From an uncultured Elusimicrobia bacterium (GTDB lineage: Bacteria > Elusimicrobiota > Elusimicrobia > Elusimicrobiales > UBA9959): DNA of 54,528 nucleotides. The position numbers were made by a program, and so were the translations under genes. This document shows, piece after piece, positions 23,812-31,893 of this stretch. The notes under the pieces are model-generated. The model was not told the origin of the DNA and ran no database searches. It saw only the letters and a list, made by a program, of their open reading frames with translations. Position 1 is the first letter of the stretch. Each line of letters begins with the position of its first letter. Location: the NCBI GenBank assembly GCA_903873295.1, contig CAIQNV010000089.1:1-54528 (forward strand). The letters run 5' to 3'.

Positions 23812-25872
23812 ATGAGAATATACCCCGGCTTTAAAACGATGATCGCGGCGGCCGGCCTGTTGGCCGTCCCGTTTTTTATCTGCAGCGCGGCCGCAGCCGG
23901 AGAAGAGCTTAAGCACGCCCGGGAAGCGGCGGCGCCGGGCTCCGAGGGAAGGGCTTTCGACATAGCCATGTCCGGCCTCAGGCCCCCCGGCGCGCCGGCG
24001 GACCGGAAGGCCGCCCCGCCGGACAGGGAGCTTTTCCTCTATGCGGTGGAGATGCTGCCTGAGAACTCCCCGGGCCGCGCCGGCGCGCTCGCCGCCGCCG
24101 CGGAAGAGCTGCTCGTCAGGCAGGGCGACGACTACGCCTGGTACCTGGGGATCTGCAAAGCCCTGCGGGTTTCGGCGCAGACCGCGGAAGCCGTCTCGAA
24201 CTGCAAGAGAGCCCTGGAGCTGGACCCCACCGTTTATCCTGTTTACCGCGAACTGGGGCTTACCTATGCCGCGGCCGGCAATCCCCGCAAGGCGGCAGAG
24301 ACCCTCGCACAGGGCGTCGAGATCTCGTCGTCAAACTGCCAGGCGCACTACTACCTGGCGAAAGTACTGGAGAAGCGCGGCGACTCAAGCCGGGCGGCGG
24401 CCTCCTACGCCGACGGCCTCTCCCTGGCGAAGCGCGACCCCGGCCCCGACGCGGCCTATTACCGGGCCCTGCTGAAGGACGGACTGAGAAGGACGGCGCA
24501 GAAAAAAGAAAAAGCGCGCGTGAGAATTCCCGGGCCGGCCTCCCCCGGCGACAAGCAGCTTGCGGCCGCCTGCCTGGAAAAATTCAGAGAGGAGTTTCTT
24601 AAGGACAACCTCGGCACCGCGCTGACGGAGAGCGACAGCTGCCTTAAGTTCGCGCCCGCCGACCCCCGGCTGGCCGCCGAGCGCGCGCCGCTGATGGTGC
24701 GGCTGGGCAGATACGAGGACGGCGTGAGGGAGTATGAGCGGGCGGCCTCCCTGTACGGAGAGAAGGATCCGGCTTCGTCGCTTTGCAGGATAAAAGCCGC
24801 CGAGACCTGGATCAAGCTGGGCAGCGGCGACAGGGCGGTGACCCAGTACCGGCTGGCCCTGAAAGCCGCTCCGCGGGACATGAACGCCCTTAAGGGGCTG
24901 GCCGCGGCGCTGGAAGCCCGCTCCTCTTTCAGCGAGGCCATAGAAACTTACGAAGAGATACTGAAGCTGGAGCCCGGGAACGAAAGGGCCCGCGTAAGGA
25001 AGGACGAGCTTAAGTCCGGCACGCTTACCAGCGCGCAGATACTGGAAGGACTTAAACTGCGGCTGGTCGCGGATGAGAAAAAGACGACCCTGCAGCCGGA
25101 GGACGTAAAACTTTTCAAGGCTATAAAAGCCGCTGAAACGGGCGGCGCGGTGGACTACCTCAAGAAAAAAGTCCCTTCGCTAAGGGGGCTGATCGCCGAG
25201 CGAAAGACCGGTGAAGGCGTCAGGCTGCTGCTGACCGGAGACGGCTACAAGGCCTATAGTTTCCACGCCTCGCGCGACGCCGTAAAATTTCTTGAAGGGC
25301 AGGGAGTGGGCCTGAGGGAAATTTTCAAGCTGCGCACGCTGGCCGGCGCGTCTGTTTTCGACCAGGGCGGAAAGCTTACCGCCGAGGGGGAGGAGCTCTG
25401 GAGGAAGTCCTCGCCGGGGACAAAGAACTGGCTGCTCACCTATGAACCGGTGCCCGCCAGCCCGCAGGCCCGGCAGGCGAACCTGGAGCTCACGGAGGCG
25501 GAAAAAACCGGCTACAGGGAGATCTCGGAGCCGGAATATCTGTGGCTGCTGCGCGCCACCGACTGTCCCGAAGACGTCCTGCAGAAATACCCGATCATCC
25601 TTAAAGTGATCAGCGACGGGGCCAGGGTGCGCTATATGCTCTGCTATATAGAGAACGCGCTCTGCATGAACCCGATGAATTCAAAGCTTCCTTCCTATAT
25701 AGAGGCCTACCGCTCCGGGAACGATTTCATTTCCGACGCCAAAGCCTCCACCGCTTTCTTCGGGAGCGGCGGAATCAGGAAGCACCGCTTTTGCGAGAAC
25801 GGAAAGCTCTGGGGCGGCAACGTCGATCCGGTCGAACCGGTCAGGGCCGCCGGAGCCGTTTCAAAACCATAG
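23812..25872 (+). CDS. Exported TPR-repeat protein
   Basis: This 686-aa protein has a signal peptide (KTMIAAAGLLAVPFFICSAAAA). Two blocks of tetratricopeptide repeats follow (about 115-220 and 245-395), joined by a basic linker. The C-terminal part (about 400-686) is mixed alpha/beta without a motif I recognise, and it contains several Cys (TDCPEDVL, YMLCYIENALCMNP, HRFCENGK) that may form disulfides in the periplasm. It is likely a periplasmic or membrane-associated scaffold. It starts 4 bp after dcd and is presumably cotranscribed. Confidence 0.75.
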   Translation: MRIYPGFKTMIAAAGLLAVPFFICSAAAAGEELKHAREAAAPGSEGRAFDIAMSGLRPPGAPADRKAAPPDRELFLYAVEMLPENSPGRAGALAAAAEELLVRQGDDYAWYLGICKALRVSAQTAEAVSNCKRALELDPTVYPVYRELGLTYAAAGNPRKAAETLAQGVEISSSNCQAHYYLAKVLEKRGDSSRAAASYADGLSLAKRDPGPDAAYYRALLKDGLRRTAQKKEKARVRIPGPASPGDKQLAAACLEKFREEFLKDNLGTALTESDSCLKFAPADPRLAAERAPLMVRLGRYEDGVREYERAASLYGEKDPASSLCRIKAAETWIKLGSGDRAVTQYRLALKAAPRDMNALKGLAAALEARSSFSEAIETYEEILKLEPGNERARVRKDELKSGTLTSAQILEGLKLRLVADEKKTTLQPEDVKLFKAIKAAETGGAVDYLKKKVPSLRGLIAERKTGEGVRLLLTGDGYKAYSFHASRDAVKFLEGQGVGLREIFKLRTLAGASVFDQGGKLTAEGEELWRKSSPGTKNWLLTYEPVPASPQARQANLELTEAEKTGYREISEPEYLWLLRATDCPEDVLQKYPIILKVISDGARVRYMLCYIENALCMNPMNSKLPSYIEAYRSGNDFISDAKASTAFFGSGGIRKHRFCENGKLWGGNVDPVEPVRAAGAVSKP

Positions 25873-25874
25873 TT

Positions 25875-25903
25875 TTGCATAAACTCCGGAAATTTGGTAT
25901 CAT
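25875..25903 (+). promoter_or_regulatory. rplM promoter, leaderless
   Basis: TTGCAT (25875-25880), a 17-nt spacer and TATCAT (25898-25903) lie 9 nt before the ATG. The -10 context TTTGGTATCATA and the 9-nt distance are the same at rplU. No Shine-Dalgarno is present. Confidence 0.7.
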
Positions 25904-25912
25904 AATCCTACT

Positions 25913-26371
25913 ATGACACAGAAAACTACACTGCCAAAAGCCGATACGGCCGAAAAAACCAGGAAATGGCATTTCCTCGACGCTTCCGACCAGGTGCTTG
26001 GCAGACTTTCCACAAAGATAGCCGTCCTCCTGATGGGCAAGCACAAGCGCGACTTCTGCCCCAATGTGGATTGCGGCGATTTCGTCGTGGTGACCAACAC
26101 TGATAAAGTGCGCATCACCGGCAACAAGGCCGAAGATAAGTTTTATTTCCGCCACTCCGGCTACGCCGGCGGCGCAAAGACCATCCCTTACAAGAGGCAG
26201 ATGGAAAACGATTCAACGAAGGTGATGGAGCTGTCCGTGCGCCGCATGCTGGACGACAACAGACTGCGCGACAAGCGCATGAAGCGCCTCCGCATTTTCT
26301 CCGGAACGCAGACGCAGTTCCCCCTTCCCAAAGCCGCGAAGACCGCGACCGTAACCGACACTAAGGAATAA
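25913..26371 (+). CDS. rplM: 50S ribosomal protein L13
   Basis: This 152-aa protein matches L13: WHFLDASDQVLGRLSTKIAVLLMGKHK, the DFVVVTNTDKVRITGNK segment, YFRHSGYAGGAKTIPY, and VRRMLDDNRLRDKRMKRLRIF. L13 is an early-assembly large-subunit protein. The C-terminal tail (about 10-15 residues, ATVTDTKE) is slightly longer than in E. coli. It is followed after 7 bp by rpsI, the conserved L13-S9 operon. Confidence 0.98.
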   Translation: MTQKTTLPKADTAEKTRKWHFLDASDQVLGRLSTKIAVLLMGKHKRDFCPNVDCGDFVVVTNTDKVRITGNKAEDKFYFRHSGYAGGAKTIPYKRQMENDSTKVMELSVRRMLDDNRLRDKRMKRLRIFSGTQTQFPLPKAAKTATVTDTKE

Positions 26372-26378
26372 AGAGACT

Positions 26379-26777
26379 ATGGAAAACACGAACCTCATAC
26401 TGGCGACCGGGCGCCGCAAGACCTCCGTGGCCCAGATACGCATGACCCAGGGCGGCGAAGGCAAGATAACCATCAACACCAAGACCCCCGAAGACTATTT
26501 CGGCAATAACCCCAGGCTCCGCCACGAGATAACCCGGCCCTTCGACCTTGCTAAAGACCAGAAATTCGACTGCGTGATCAAGGTTGACGGCGGCGGACTT
26601 TCCAGCCAGGCCGGCGCGATACGCCACGGGATCTCCCGCGCTATCGCCAGCCTCGGAGACAGCTTCCGCGCCTCCATGAAGAAGGCCGGGTTCCTTACCC
26701 GCGACTCCCGCATGGTGGAAAGAAAGAAGCCCGGCCAGCCCAAAGCCAGGAAACGCTTCCAGTTCTCCAAGCGCTGA
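26379..26777 (+). CDS. rpsI: 30S ribosomal protein S9
   Basis: This 132-aa protein shows ATGRRKTSVAQIRM at the start, GEGKITINTKTPEDYF, the KVDGGGLSSQAGAIRHGISRA core, and the conserved C-terminal KARKRFQFSKR tail that reaches the P-site tRNA. It is translated from the rplM transcript. Confidence 0.98.
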   Translation: MENTNLILATGRRKTSVAQIRMTQGGEGKITINTKTPEDYFGNNPRLRHEITRPFDLAKDQKFDCVIKVDGGGLSSQAGAIRHGISRAIASLGDSFRASMKKAGFLTRDSRMVERKKPGQPKARKRFQFSKR

Positions 26778-26799
26778 TCCAGCCTTGGCGCGCTGCCAG

Positions 26800-26835
26800 C
26801 CGCGGGAGGCCCACAAGCCTCCCGCGGTTCGTTTT
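26800..26835 (+). terminator. Terminator of rplM-rpsI
   Basis: An 11-bp perfect stem (26800-26810 with 26817-26827, CCGCGGGAGGC) has a 6-nt loop and is followed by TTCGTTTT. Confidence 0.85.
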
Positions 26836-26848
26836 GGGAGACTTGATT

Positions 26849-26854
26849 TATTAT
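26849..26854 (+). promoter_or_regulatory. -10 box of the Ala-rich protein gene
   Basis: TATTAT ends 7 nt before the ATG at 26862. No convincing -35 is seen and there is no ribosome binding site, suggesting a leaderless mRNA. Confidence 0.4.
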
Positions 26855-26861
26855 CAGCCTT

Positions 26862-27407
26862 ATGAGAAAATTCCGGCTTGCGCTTACGGACGCGCGGATC
26901 AAAGCGGTGCTCGCTATTCTGCGGGCCGCCGGGCCGGGCCTGGGAGACCTGGTCACAAACCCCGGCGCCGCTCCTGATTTTCTCGGGCCTCTGCGCGCCG
27001 GCCTCAGGCGGGCAGCCTCGGCCTCCCCCTCCTCCTCCCCGGCCGCCCCGCAGGCGCTGGCAGCGGCGGAGGAGTTCGCGGCGCGGCTCGAAGATTTTTT
27101 TTCCGGGCTGGCCCTTCACCGGACCGCGCCGGATACGGCCGCAATGGAAGCGCTGCTCCGCCTGCAGCAGGCCTGCGCCCGGGCCCCGGAGCTTCTTTCC
27201 TTAAGCGGCAGGACGCGTGCCGCCGCCGAAATACGGGGGCTTTCCTCCGGGGCGCATAAAAGTCTTACGCTGGCCGGGGCAGCGGCCGTATCGTCGCCGG
27301 ATAATTTTCCGCAAAATCTCAAATTTAGTAGTATATACTCCGGGCTTGACGCGGTTTTTGACGCTTATGAACGCTGCGCCGAGGCCCTCTTCGCTATAGA
27401 CGGCTGA
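26862..27407 (+). CDS. Ala-rich protein of unknown function
   Basis: This 181-aa protein is very rich in Ala, Leu and Arg, with predicted helices throughout and a Ser/Pro/Ala linker (about 50-63). It has no signal peptide, membrane segment or catalytic motif that I can identify. GC content and codon use match its neighbours. It lies after the ribosomal terminator and before the 5'-nucleotidase, with 36 bp to the latter, so it may share transcription with the nucleotidase operon. Confidence 0.55.
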   Translation: MRKFRLALTDARIKAVLAILRAAGPGLGDLVTNPGAAPDFLGPLRAGLRRAASASPSSSPAAPQALAAAEEFAARLEDFFSGLALHRTAPDTAAMEALLRLQQACARAPELLSLSGRTRAAAEIRGLSSGAHKSLTLAGAAAVSSPDNFPQNLKFSSIYSGLDAVFDAYERCAEALFAIDG

Positions 27408-27443
27408 AGATGAGCCGCCGGACACTCGCAAGACAGGAGCCCA

Positions 27444-28994
27444 ATGAAAAAGATATTAACGGCAGCCATACTGTTTTCCTGCCTTTCCCCGGCGTGGACG
27501 CTGACCATCTCCGTCTACCACACCAGCGATGTCCACGGCTGGTACTCCTCCCGCCCCGCCAAGTGGGACAAGGAGAACTCTACCCGCACGATAGGCGGAT
27601 TCCCCGCGCTGGCCTCGCTGGTTAAAGCGGACAAGAACCCGCACATACTGCTGGATTCGGGCGACACCTTCCAGGGAACCCCGGAAGGAAACCTGACAAA
27701 AGGAATGGCCACTGTCGCCCTGATGAACCAACTGGGCTACTCGGCGGCGGAAATGGGGAATCACGACTACGACTACTCGGAGGCCAACCTGAGGACCCTG
27801 GTGGCGGCCTCTTCCTTCACCTGGCTCGGCGCGAACGTCTACGTCAGGGAGACCGGTGCGCACGCCGATTATCTTAAGCCGTACACGATCATAGAAAAAG
27901 CCGGCAAGCGTATAGCCGTTATAGGCATAGCCGGCCGCCACACGGCCACCTCGACGTTCCCGGCTTACGTTAAACACCTCGAGTTCAGGAACGAGGCGGC
28001 CGAAGCGGCCAAATGGACCGGGGAAGTTAAGAAGCTCGGGCCCGACGCGATAATCATTCTCGCCCATGTCGGTTTCGGCGGAGATTTCTCCGGCAAGGCT
28101 GAAATTTCGACCTGGACTTTCACGAATTCCCAGACCGATTACGGAACGCTCCCGATAGCCCGCGCGGCGCGATACGCCGACGTGGTGATAGGCGGGCACA
28201 ACCACGTCGGACTGCTCCGCGGCTACACCGACAAAGAAAGCGGCGCGCTGATAGCTGAAAGTTATTTCGGGCTTACCGACGTCTCCAGGATCAGCCTTGA
28301 GTTCGACGACGCCACAGGCAAGTTCAAAGGCGCCTCGGACGAACTGGTCTCCCTCTGGACGGATAAGACCGGAGAGGACCCCGCCGTCCTTGAGACGCTG
28401 AAGGTCTATACCGCGGCCGCGGATAAGGAGATGGGCAAGGCGATCAGCGAGAGCGCCGTCGATCTCGGCTTCTCCGAAACAGGCCTCGACTCGGACATCG
28501 GCAACTGGTTTTCCGACGCGATGCGCCGCCAGACCGGCGCCGACGCGGCATTCCAGAACACCGCCGGAGTGCGCTCCGACATAAAAAAGGGCCGGATAAC
28601 GATACGCGACATCTTCCAGGTGATGCCTTTCGAGAACACGATAGTGAAGCTGACGATGACCGGCGACCAGATAAGGCGCCTGATAGCCGACAACCTGCGC
28701 GGCGGACGCTCAAAGCTGCAGGTCTCGGGCCTTACCGTCAAGTTCAGGAATACCCCCCAGGGCCCGCAGGATATTACAATTGAAAGGAACGGGACGATAG
28801 TAAAGCCCGAAGACAAGCTGACTATAGCCACCAACAATTACCTCACCACCGGCGGCTCCGGCGGCAAAGTTTTCAGCGAGGCTGAAAAGTCGGAAGACAC
28901 GATGATCCCGGTGCGCGACCTGCTGCTCAGGGACATAATAGCCAACCCGGTAAAAGCCGCTCCGGAAGGCGGAAGGATAATCCGCCTGGAATAA
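27444..28994 (+). CDS. Secreted 5'-nucleotidase/UDP-sugar hydrolase family enzyme
   Basis: This 516-aa exported protein has a signal peptide (about 1-19), a calcineurin-like metallophosphatase domain and a C-terminal 5'-nucleotidase domain. The dimetal ligands are present: Asp29 and His31 (HTSDVHGW), Asp74 (DSGDTFQG), Asn106/His107 (MGNHDYDY), His208 (ILAHVG), His252 and His254 (GGHNHV). The C-terminal half has the substrate-site motifs FQNTAGVRSDI and VMPFENTIVKL. It should release phosphate from nucleotides in the periplasm. A good AGGAG site precedes the ATG. It heads a three-gene operon with two degenerate relatives of phosphatases. Confidence 0.93.
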   Translation: MKKILTAAILFSCLSPAWTLTISVYHTSDVHGWYSSRPAKWDKENSTRTIGGFPALASLVKADKNPHILLDSGDTFQGTPEGNLTKGMATVALMNQLGYSAAEMGNHDYDYSEANLRTLVAASSFTWLGANVYVRETGAHADYLKPYTIIEKAGKRIAVIGIAGRHTATSTFPAYVKHLEFRNEAAEAAKWTGEVKKLGPDAIIILAHVGFGGDFSGKAEISTWTFTNSQTDYGTLPIARAARYADVVIGGHNHVGLLRGYTDKESGALIAESYFGLTDVSRISLEFDDATGKFKGASDELVSLWTDKTGEDPAVLETLKVYTAAADKEMGKAISESAVDLGFSETGLDSDIGNWFSDAMRRQTGADAAFQNTAGVRSDIKKGRITIRDIFQVMPFENTIVKLTMTGDQIRRLIADNLRGGRSKLQVSGLTVKFRNTPQGPQDITIERNGTIVKPEDKLTIATNNYLTTGGSGGKVFSEAEKSEDTMIPVRDLLLRDIIANPVKAAPEGGRIIRLE

Positions 28995-28995
28995 A

Positions 28996-30459
28996 ATGAA
29001 AGCTAAAACCGCGCTCCTGGCCGTTCTTCTTTTCGGCGCCGGGGCCTGCGCAAAGAAAGAACAGATCGTAATTTTCGCTACGGGCCGGTCCCAGGGCCGC
29101 CTGTGGGCGGAGGAAACGCGCGACCACGCCGGAAAGGCCGGAGGGTTCGCCGTTTTCAAGAGTCTTTACGACCAGGAAATGCGCCCCAAGCTGGCGGTGG
29201 ATACGGGCAACTGGTTTTCAGCCACTCCGGAAGGCTGGCTGACGCGCGGCCGCTCTACCCTGGCCTGCCTTAACGCGGTGCCCTACGCCGCCGCGGCTGC
29301 CGGGCTGGAGGACCTTTCGCTGCCTCCCCAGGAACTGCAGAAACTGGCGGAGTCCTCGCCTATGCCGCTGCTGGCCTCCAACCTTTACCTGAAAACCAAT
29401 AAAAAACCGGCTTTCATTTTCAGCTCCCGCATAGTGGAGGCGGGCGGGCACAAGGTGGGCCTGTTCTCGCTTCTTATCTCTTCCCCCTCAAACCACAATA
29501 AGCCCAAATACCTGCCCAGCTACAAGCTGGAGAAGGAAACTTACGAAGCGCAAAAGGCTATAAAAGAACTCAGGGACGGGGGCGCGCAGCTGATAGTAAT
29601 GCTGCTGGGCGTCAACCCCAGGGAAAAAGCCCCGCAGGATTTTTTTCGCCTCCTCCTCTCGAAGCTTCCCCGGATAGACCTGGTGATAACCGACGAGCCC
29701 GCAGTAAAAAAGCCGTTCCTGGTGGACCGCGCCTGGGTGGCCGGGGCGGGGTTGGAAATGGCTTCCGCTGCCAGGCTGGTGCTCACGCTGGACCGCGCGA
29801 CGGGAAGAATGACAGGCCTGAACTGGAAAAAGGTCCCGCTCAGCGCCGAAAAATACGGCGAAGATCCCGCCATGCTTAAAATTATCGCCGGCTACAGAAA
29901 ATCCACTTCCGCCCATTTCGCGAAACGCGTGGGCTTCCTGAACGACGCCCTGCCCCTGAGCGACCGCGGCGCTACCCCGGCGGCCGATTTCGCAGCGGAC
30001 TGCATGCGGCGCTGGGCCAGGACCAACGCCGCCATCATCGGCCTCAAGGAACCGGCCGCGGGTTTTTCGAGCGGGACCGTCACCGTGGGGGACCTTTACG
30101 GCTCTTTCCCGCTGGACTCCAGCGTTGTTTTCGTGAAGATACGGGGAGACGACCTGGAGCGGGCGCTGGCGGGACTTCAGCCCGGCGAGATAAGCGTTTC
30201 CGGGCTGCGGCTTTTCCTCAGGGACGGCGCGCTGGAGCGCGCGGAAAGCGACGGCGGGCCGCTGGTCCCGGGGCATATTTACAGGCTGGCCGTGCCTGAT
30301 TCCCTCGTCAGCGGCCGGGAGAACCCCCTGCTCTCGAGCGCGATGGAGTTCGCAAATTCAAGGCGCTACCTGCGCGAGATAGTGGGCTGGTGCTTTTCAA
30401 AGCAAAGCTCCTTCTCCAGGCCCGACGGGGGCAGGATAGTAAGCGCCGGGGAAAAATAA
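28996..30459 (+). CDS. Degenerate 5'-nucleotidase-like lipoprotein (predicted pseudoenzyme)
   Basis: This 487-aa protein is a diverged paralogue of the preceding gene product. A lipoprotein-like signal ends at Cys18 (LLFGAGAC). Position by position, the metal ligands are gone: TSDVHG becomes TGRSQG (31-33), SGDTF becomes TGNWF (N72), MGNHD becomes AGLED (104-106), the ILAHVG His is replaced in MLLGVN, and GGHNH becomes TDEPA. The TPEGWLTRG segment and the C-terminal domain (SDRGATPAADFAADCMRRW) still match. It is intact as a reading frame. It is 1 nt after the upstream stop, so it is made together with the active enzyme. A non-enzymatic binding or partner role is the inference. Confidence 0.8.
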   Translation: MKAKTALLAVLLFGAGACAKKEQIVIFATGRSQGRLWAEETRDHAGKAGGFAVFKSLYDQEMRPKLAVDTGNWFSATPEGWLTRGRSTLACLNAVPYAAAAAGLEDLSLPPQELQKLAESSPMPLLASNLYLKTNKKPAFIFSSRIVEAGGHKVGLFSLLISSPSNHNKPKYLPSYKLEKETYEAQKAIKELRDGGAQLIVMLLGVNPREKAPQDFFRLLLSKLPRIDLVITDEPAVKKPFLVDRAWVAGAGLEMASAARLVLTLDRATGRMTGLNWKKVPLSAEKYGEDPAMLKIIAGYRKSTSAHFAKRVGFLNDALPLSDRGATPAADFAADCMRRWARTNAAIIGLKEPAAGFSSGTVTVGDLYGSFPLDSSVVFVKIRGDDLERALAGLQPGEISVSGLRLFLRDGALERAESDGGPLVPGHIYRLAVPDSLVSGRENPLLSSAMEFANSRRYLREIVGWCFSKQSSFSRPDGGRIVSAGEK

Positions 30460-31046
30460 TGTTCCAGGCTATCGCCGCTTTTTTTTCTAAATGGTTCGGC
30501 AGGCTCAAGGCTTTTTCAATGGTGGCCGGAGCCTGGGGCTTCCTTTTCAGCGTAAACTCGCTCATAGGTTTCCGGGCCGGCTTTGAATATGACGACGGGC
30601 TGGTCTACTCCGCGCCGGCTTTCCAGGCCGCTGAAAAAGACAAGGCACCAAAGGGCGGGCCTGATTACTGGAACTCGGTCAACCGCTCCTTCAGCTACGA
30701 GCGCCTGAAGCCGGTTCCGTGGCTGGCAGCCTGGACGCTGAAAGTGCTGGGGGTAAAAATAGCCTTTTTCTGCGACCGCGGCAGCGAGGGCGCCGACAGC
30801 CTTGAGGTTTCCTGGAGGAGGCTGGCCGATTATTTTTATTTCACCGGGTCGGAAGACGAAAAATACAGGATCCTTGAAAAAGGCCGTTTTATCTTTTACG
30901 CCGCCCCCTCGGACTCGGGAATAATACAGGCCAGGAAGGCCGGCGTGACCCCGCTGCGCATAAAGAAGAGCAAGAAATCCACCAACCCGCTGGAGAGCAC
31001 CCCCGGCAAGTTCGGCGAGCGCACCCTCCCCCTCTCCGAATTTTAG
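30459..31046 (+). CDS. Degenerate class B (AphA-like) HAD phosphatase homologue
   Basis: This 195-aa protein aligns with the class B acid phosphatase AphA. FEYDDGLVYSAPAF (42-55) stands where AphA has FDIDDTVLFSSPGF, DYWNSVN matches the VFWEKMN segment, FFCDRGS (103-109) stands for FFVTGRS, and the end FIFYAAPSDSG...KFGE stands for RIFYGDSDNDI...AFGE. The nucleophile Asp is Glu43, the motif II Thr is Asp106, and the motif IV GDSD is replaced. Phosphatase activity is therefore doubtful. It has an N-terminal hydrophobic region (about 18-38). Its ATG overlaps the upstream TAA by 1 bp. Confidence 0.75.
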   Translation: MFQAIAAFFSKWFGRLKAFSMVAGAWGFLFSVNSLIGFRAGFEYDDGLVYSAPAFQAAEKDKAPKGGPDYWNSVNRSFSYERLKPVPWLAAWTLKVLGVKIAFFCDRGSEGADSLEVSWRRLADYFYFTGSEDEKYRILEKGRFIFYAAPSDSGIIQARKAGVTPLRIKKSKKSTNPLESTPGKFGERTLPLSEF

Positions 31047-31111
31047 CCAGCCCTCCACACCCCCCCATCGCTCAGCGGCTGGCAGGGGTTTTGCCCCGCG
31101 CACCCTTTTTC

Positions 31112-31244
31112 GCGGGTTCAAGGGTGCCGGATTAGCAAAACCCTCACGGAGGTCGACGCTTGCGTAAGCGCGGAGACCGAGTGAGGAGGGGCGGGCACGG
31201 TGTGCACGACCCCGTGTTTTGCGTTCCGGCACCCTTGGACCCGC
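31112..31244 (+). repeat. Structured intergenic repeat, copy 1
   Basis: A 19-bp outer stem (31112-31130 with 31226-31244, one G-T wobble) closes an inner stem GCAAAA/TTTTGC (31135-31140 with 31217-31222). Inside are two hairpins: CCTCAC/GTGAGG (31142-31147 with 31181-31186), which carries CGCTT-GCGT-AAGCG at 31157-31170, and CACGG/CCGTG (31196-31200 with 31212-31216). The same architecture recurs, inverted, at 35439-35553. It ends 7 bp before the HIT gene promoter. There is no open reading frame. Confidence 0.85.
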
Positions 31245-31251
31245 CCCCCCA

Positions 31252-31280
31252 TTGCCCTCCCCCTCTATAAAATATAAAAT
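31252..31280 (+). promoter_or_regulatory. HIT gene promoter, leaderless
   Basis: TTGCCC (31252-31257), a 17-nt spacer and TAAAAT (31275-31280) lie 7 nt before the ATG at 31288. No Shine-Dalgarno is seen. Confidence 0.6.
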
Positions 31281-31287
31281 ATACTTA

Positions 31288-31629
31288 ATGGCGGACTGTA
31301 TTTTCTGCAAGATAGCCGCAGGCGAGATAAACGCAAGGGTCGTTTATGAAGACGCGGATACGATCGCGTTCCTGGACCTTAATCCGCAGGCCCCCGCGCA
31401 CGCGCTGATAATACCCCGCAGGCACATACCCCGCCTGACAGCGGCGGAAGACGGCGACGCGGAACTCCTGGGAAAGCTGCAGCTGGCGGCGGTCAGGACC
31501 GCAAAATTTTTAAAAGTAGAAGGCGCCTTCAGGCTGGTTACGAATAACGGCAAGGCCGCGGGGCAGTCGGTGGACCATCTGCATTACCACCTCCTCGCCG
31601 GAAGAAAACTGCTCTGGCCCCCGGGCTGA
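31288..31629 (+). CDS. HIT-family nucleotide-binding hydrolase (HINT-like)
   Basis: This 113-aa protein starts MADCIFCKIAAGE and has the Zn-type Cys pair (C4, C7), the FLDLNPQAPAHALIIPRRHI core, and the histidine triad HLHYHLL (H97, H99, H101) in GQSVDHLHYHLLAGR. The family hydrolyses nucleoside phosphoramidates and related nucleotide conjugates (HINT branch). It is shorter than Ap4A hydrolases and matches the bacterial HinT class. It has a leaderless-type promoter and no ribosome binding site. Confidence 0.95.
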   Translation: MADCIFCKIAAGEINARVVYEDADTIAFLDLNPQAPAHALIIPRRHIPRLTAAEDGDAELLGKLQLAAVRTAKFLKVEGAFRLVTNNGKAAGQSVDHLHYHLLAGRKLLWPPG

Positions 31630-31668
31630 TCCTGAAGAACAGATCTACATGTTTTAGTGTAATACCCA

Positions 31669-31681
31669 AAAGGTGGTGATC
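31669..31681 (+). promoter_or_regulatory. Near-perfect Shine-Dalgarno sequence of rpsU
   Basis: AAAGGTGGTGATC matches the complement of the 16S rRNA 3' end (AAAGGAGGTGATC) with one mismatch. It fixes the start of rpsU at the GTG at 31685, not an in-frame GTG at 31673 that lies inside the site. Confidence 0.6.
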
Positions 31682-31684
31682 AGC

Positions 31685-31876
31685 GTGGTATTTATCAAAG
31701 TAAGAGACGAAGAATCCATTGAAGAGGCTCTCAGGCGTTTTAAACATGACTGCGAGCGCAACGGCATCCTTAAGGAGATCAAACGGCGGGAGCATTATAT
31801 GACCCCCGTTATGAAGCGCAAGCTAAAGTCCCAGGAAGCCCGCCGCAAAGTACGCAAAGGCAGAAGGTCGTTCTAA
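31685..31876 (+). CDS. rpsU: 30S ribosomal protein S21
   Basis: This 63-aa basic protein (VFIKVRDEESIEEALRRFKHDC, LKEIKRREHY, KRKLKSQEARRKVRKGRR) matches S21, which sits near the mRNA exit site of the 30S subunit. The start is chosen at GTG 31685 because the strong ribosome binding site occupies 31669-31681. It is the first gene of the rpsU-dnaG-rpoD (macromolecular synthesis) operon and is separated from dnaG by a terminator-like hairpin. Confidence 0.95.
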   Translation: MVFIKVRDEESIEEALRRFKHDCERNGILKEIKRREHYMTPVMKRKLKSQEARRKVRKGRRSF

Positions 31877-31893
31877 ACGCTGCCACACAAAAG

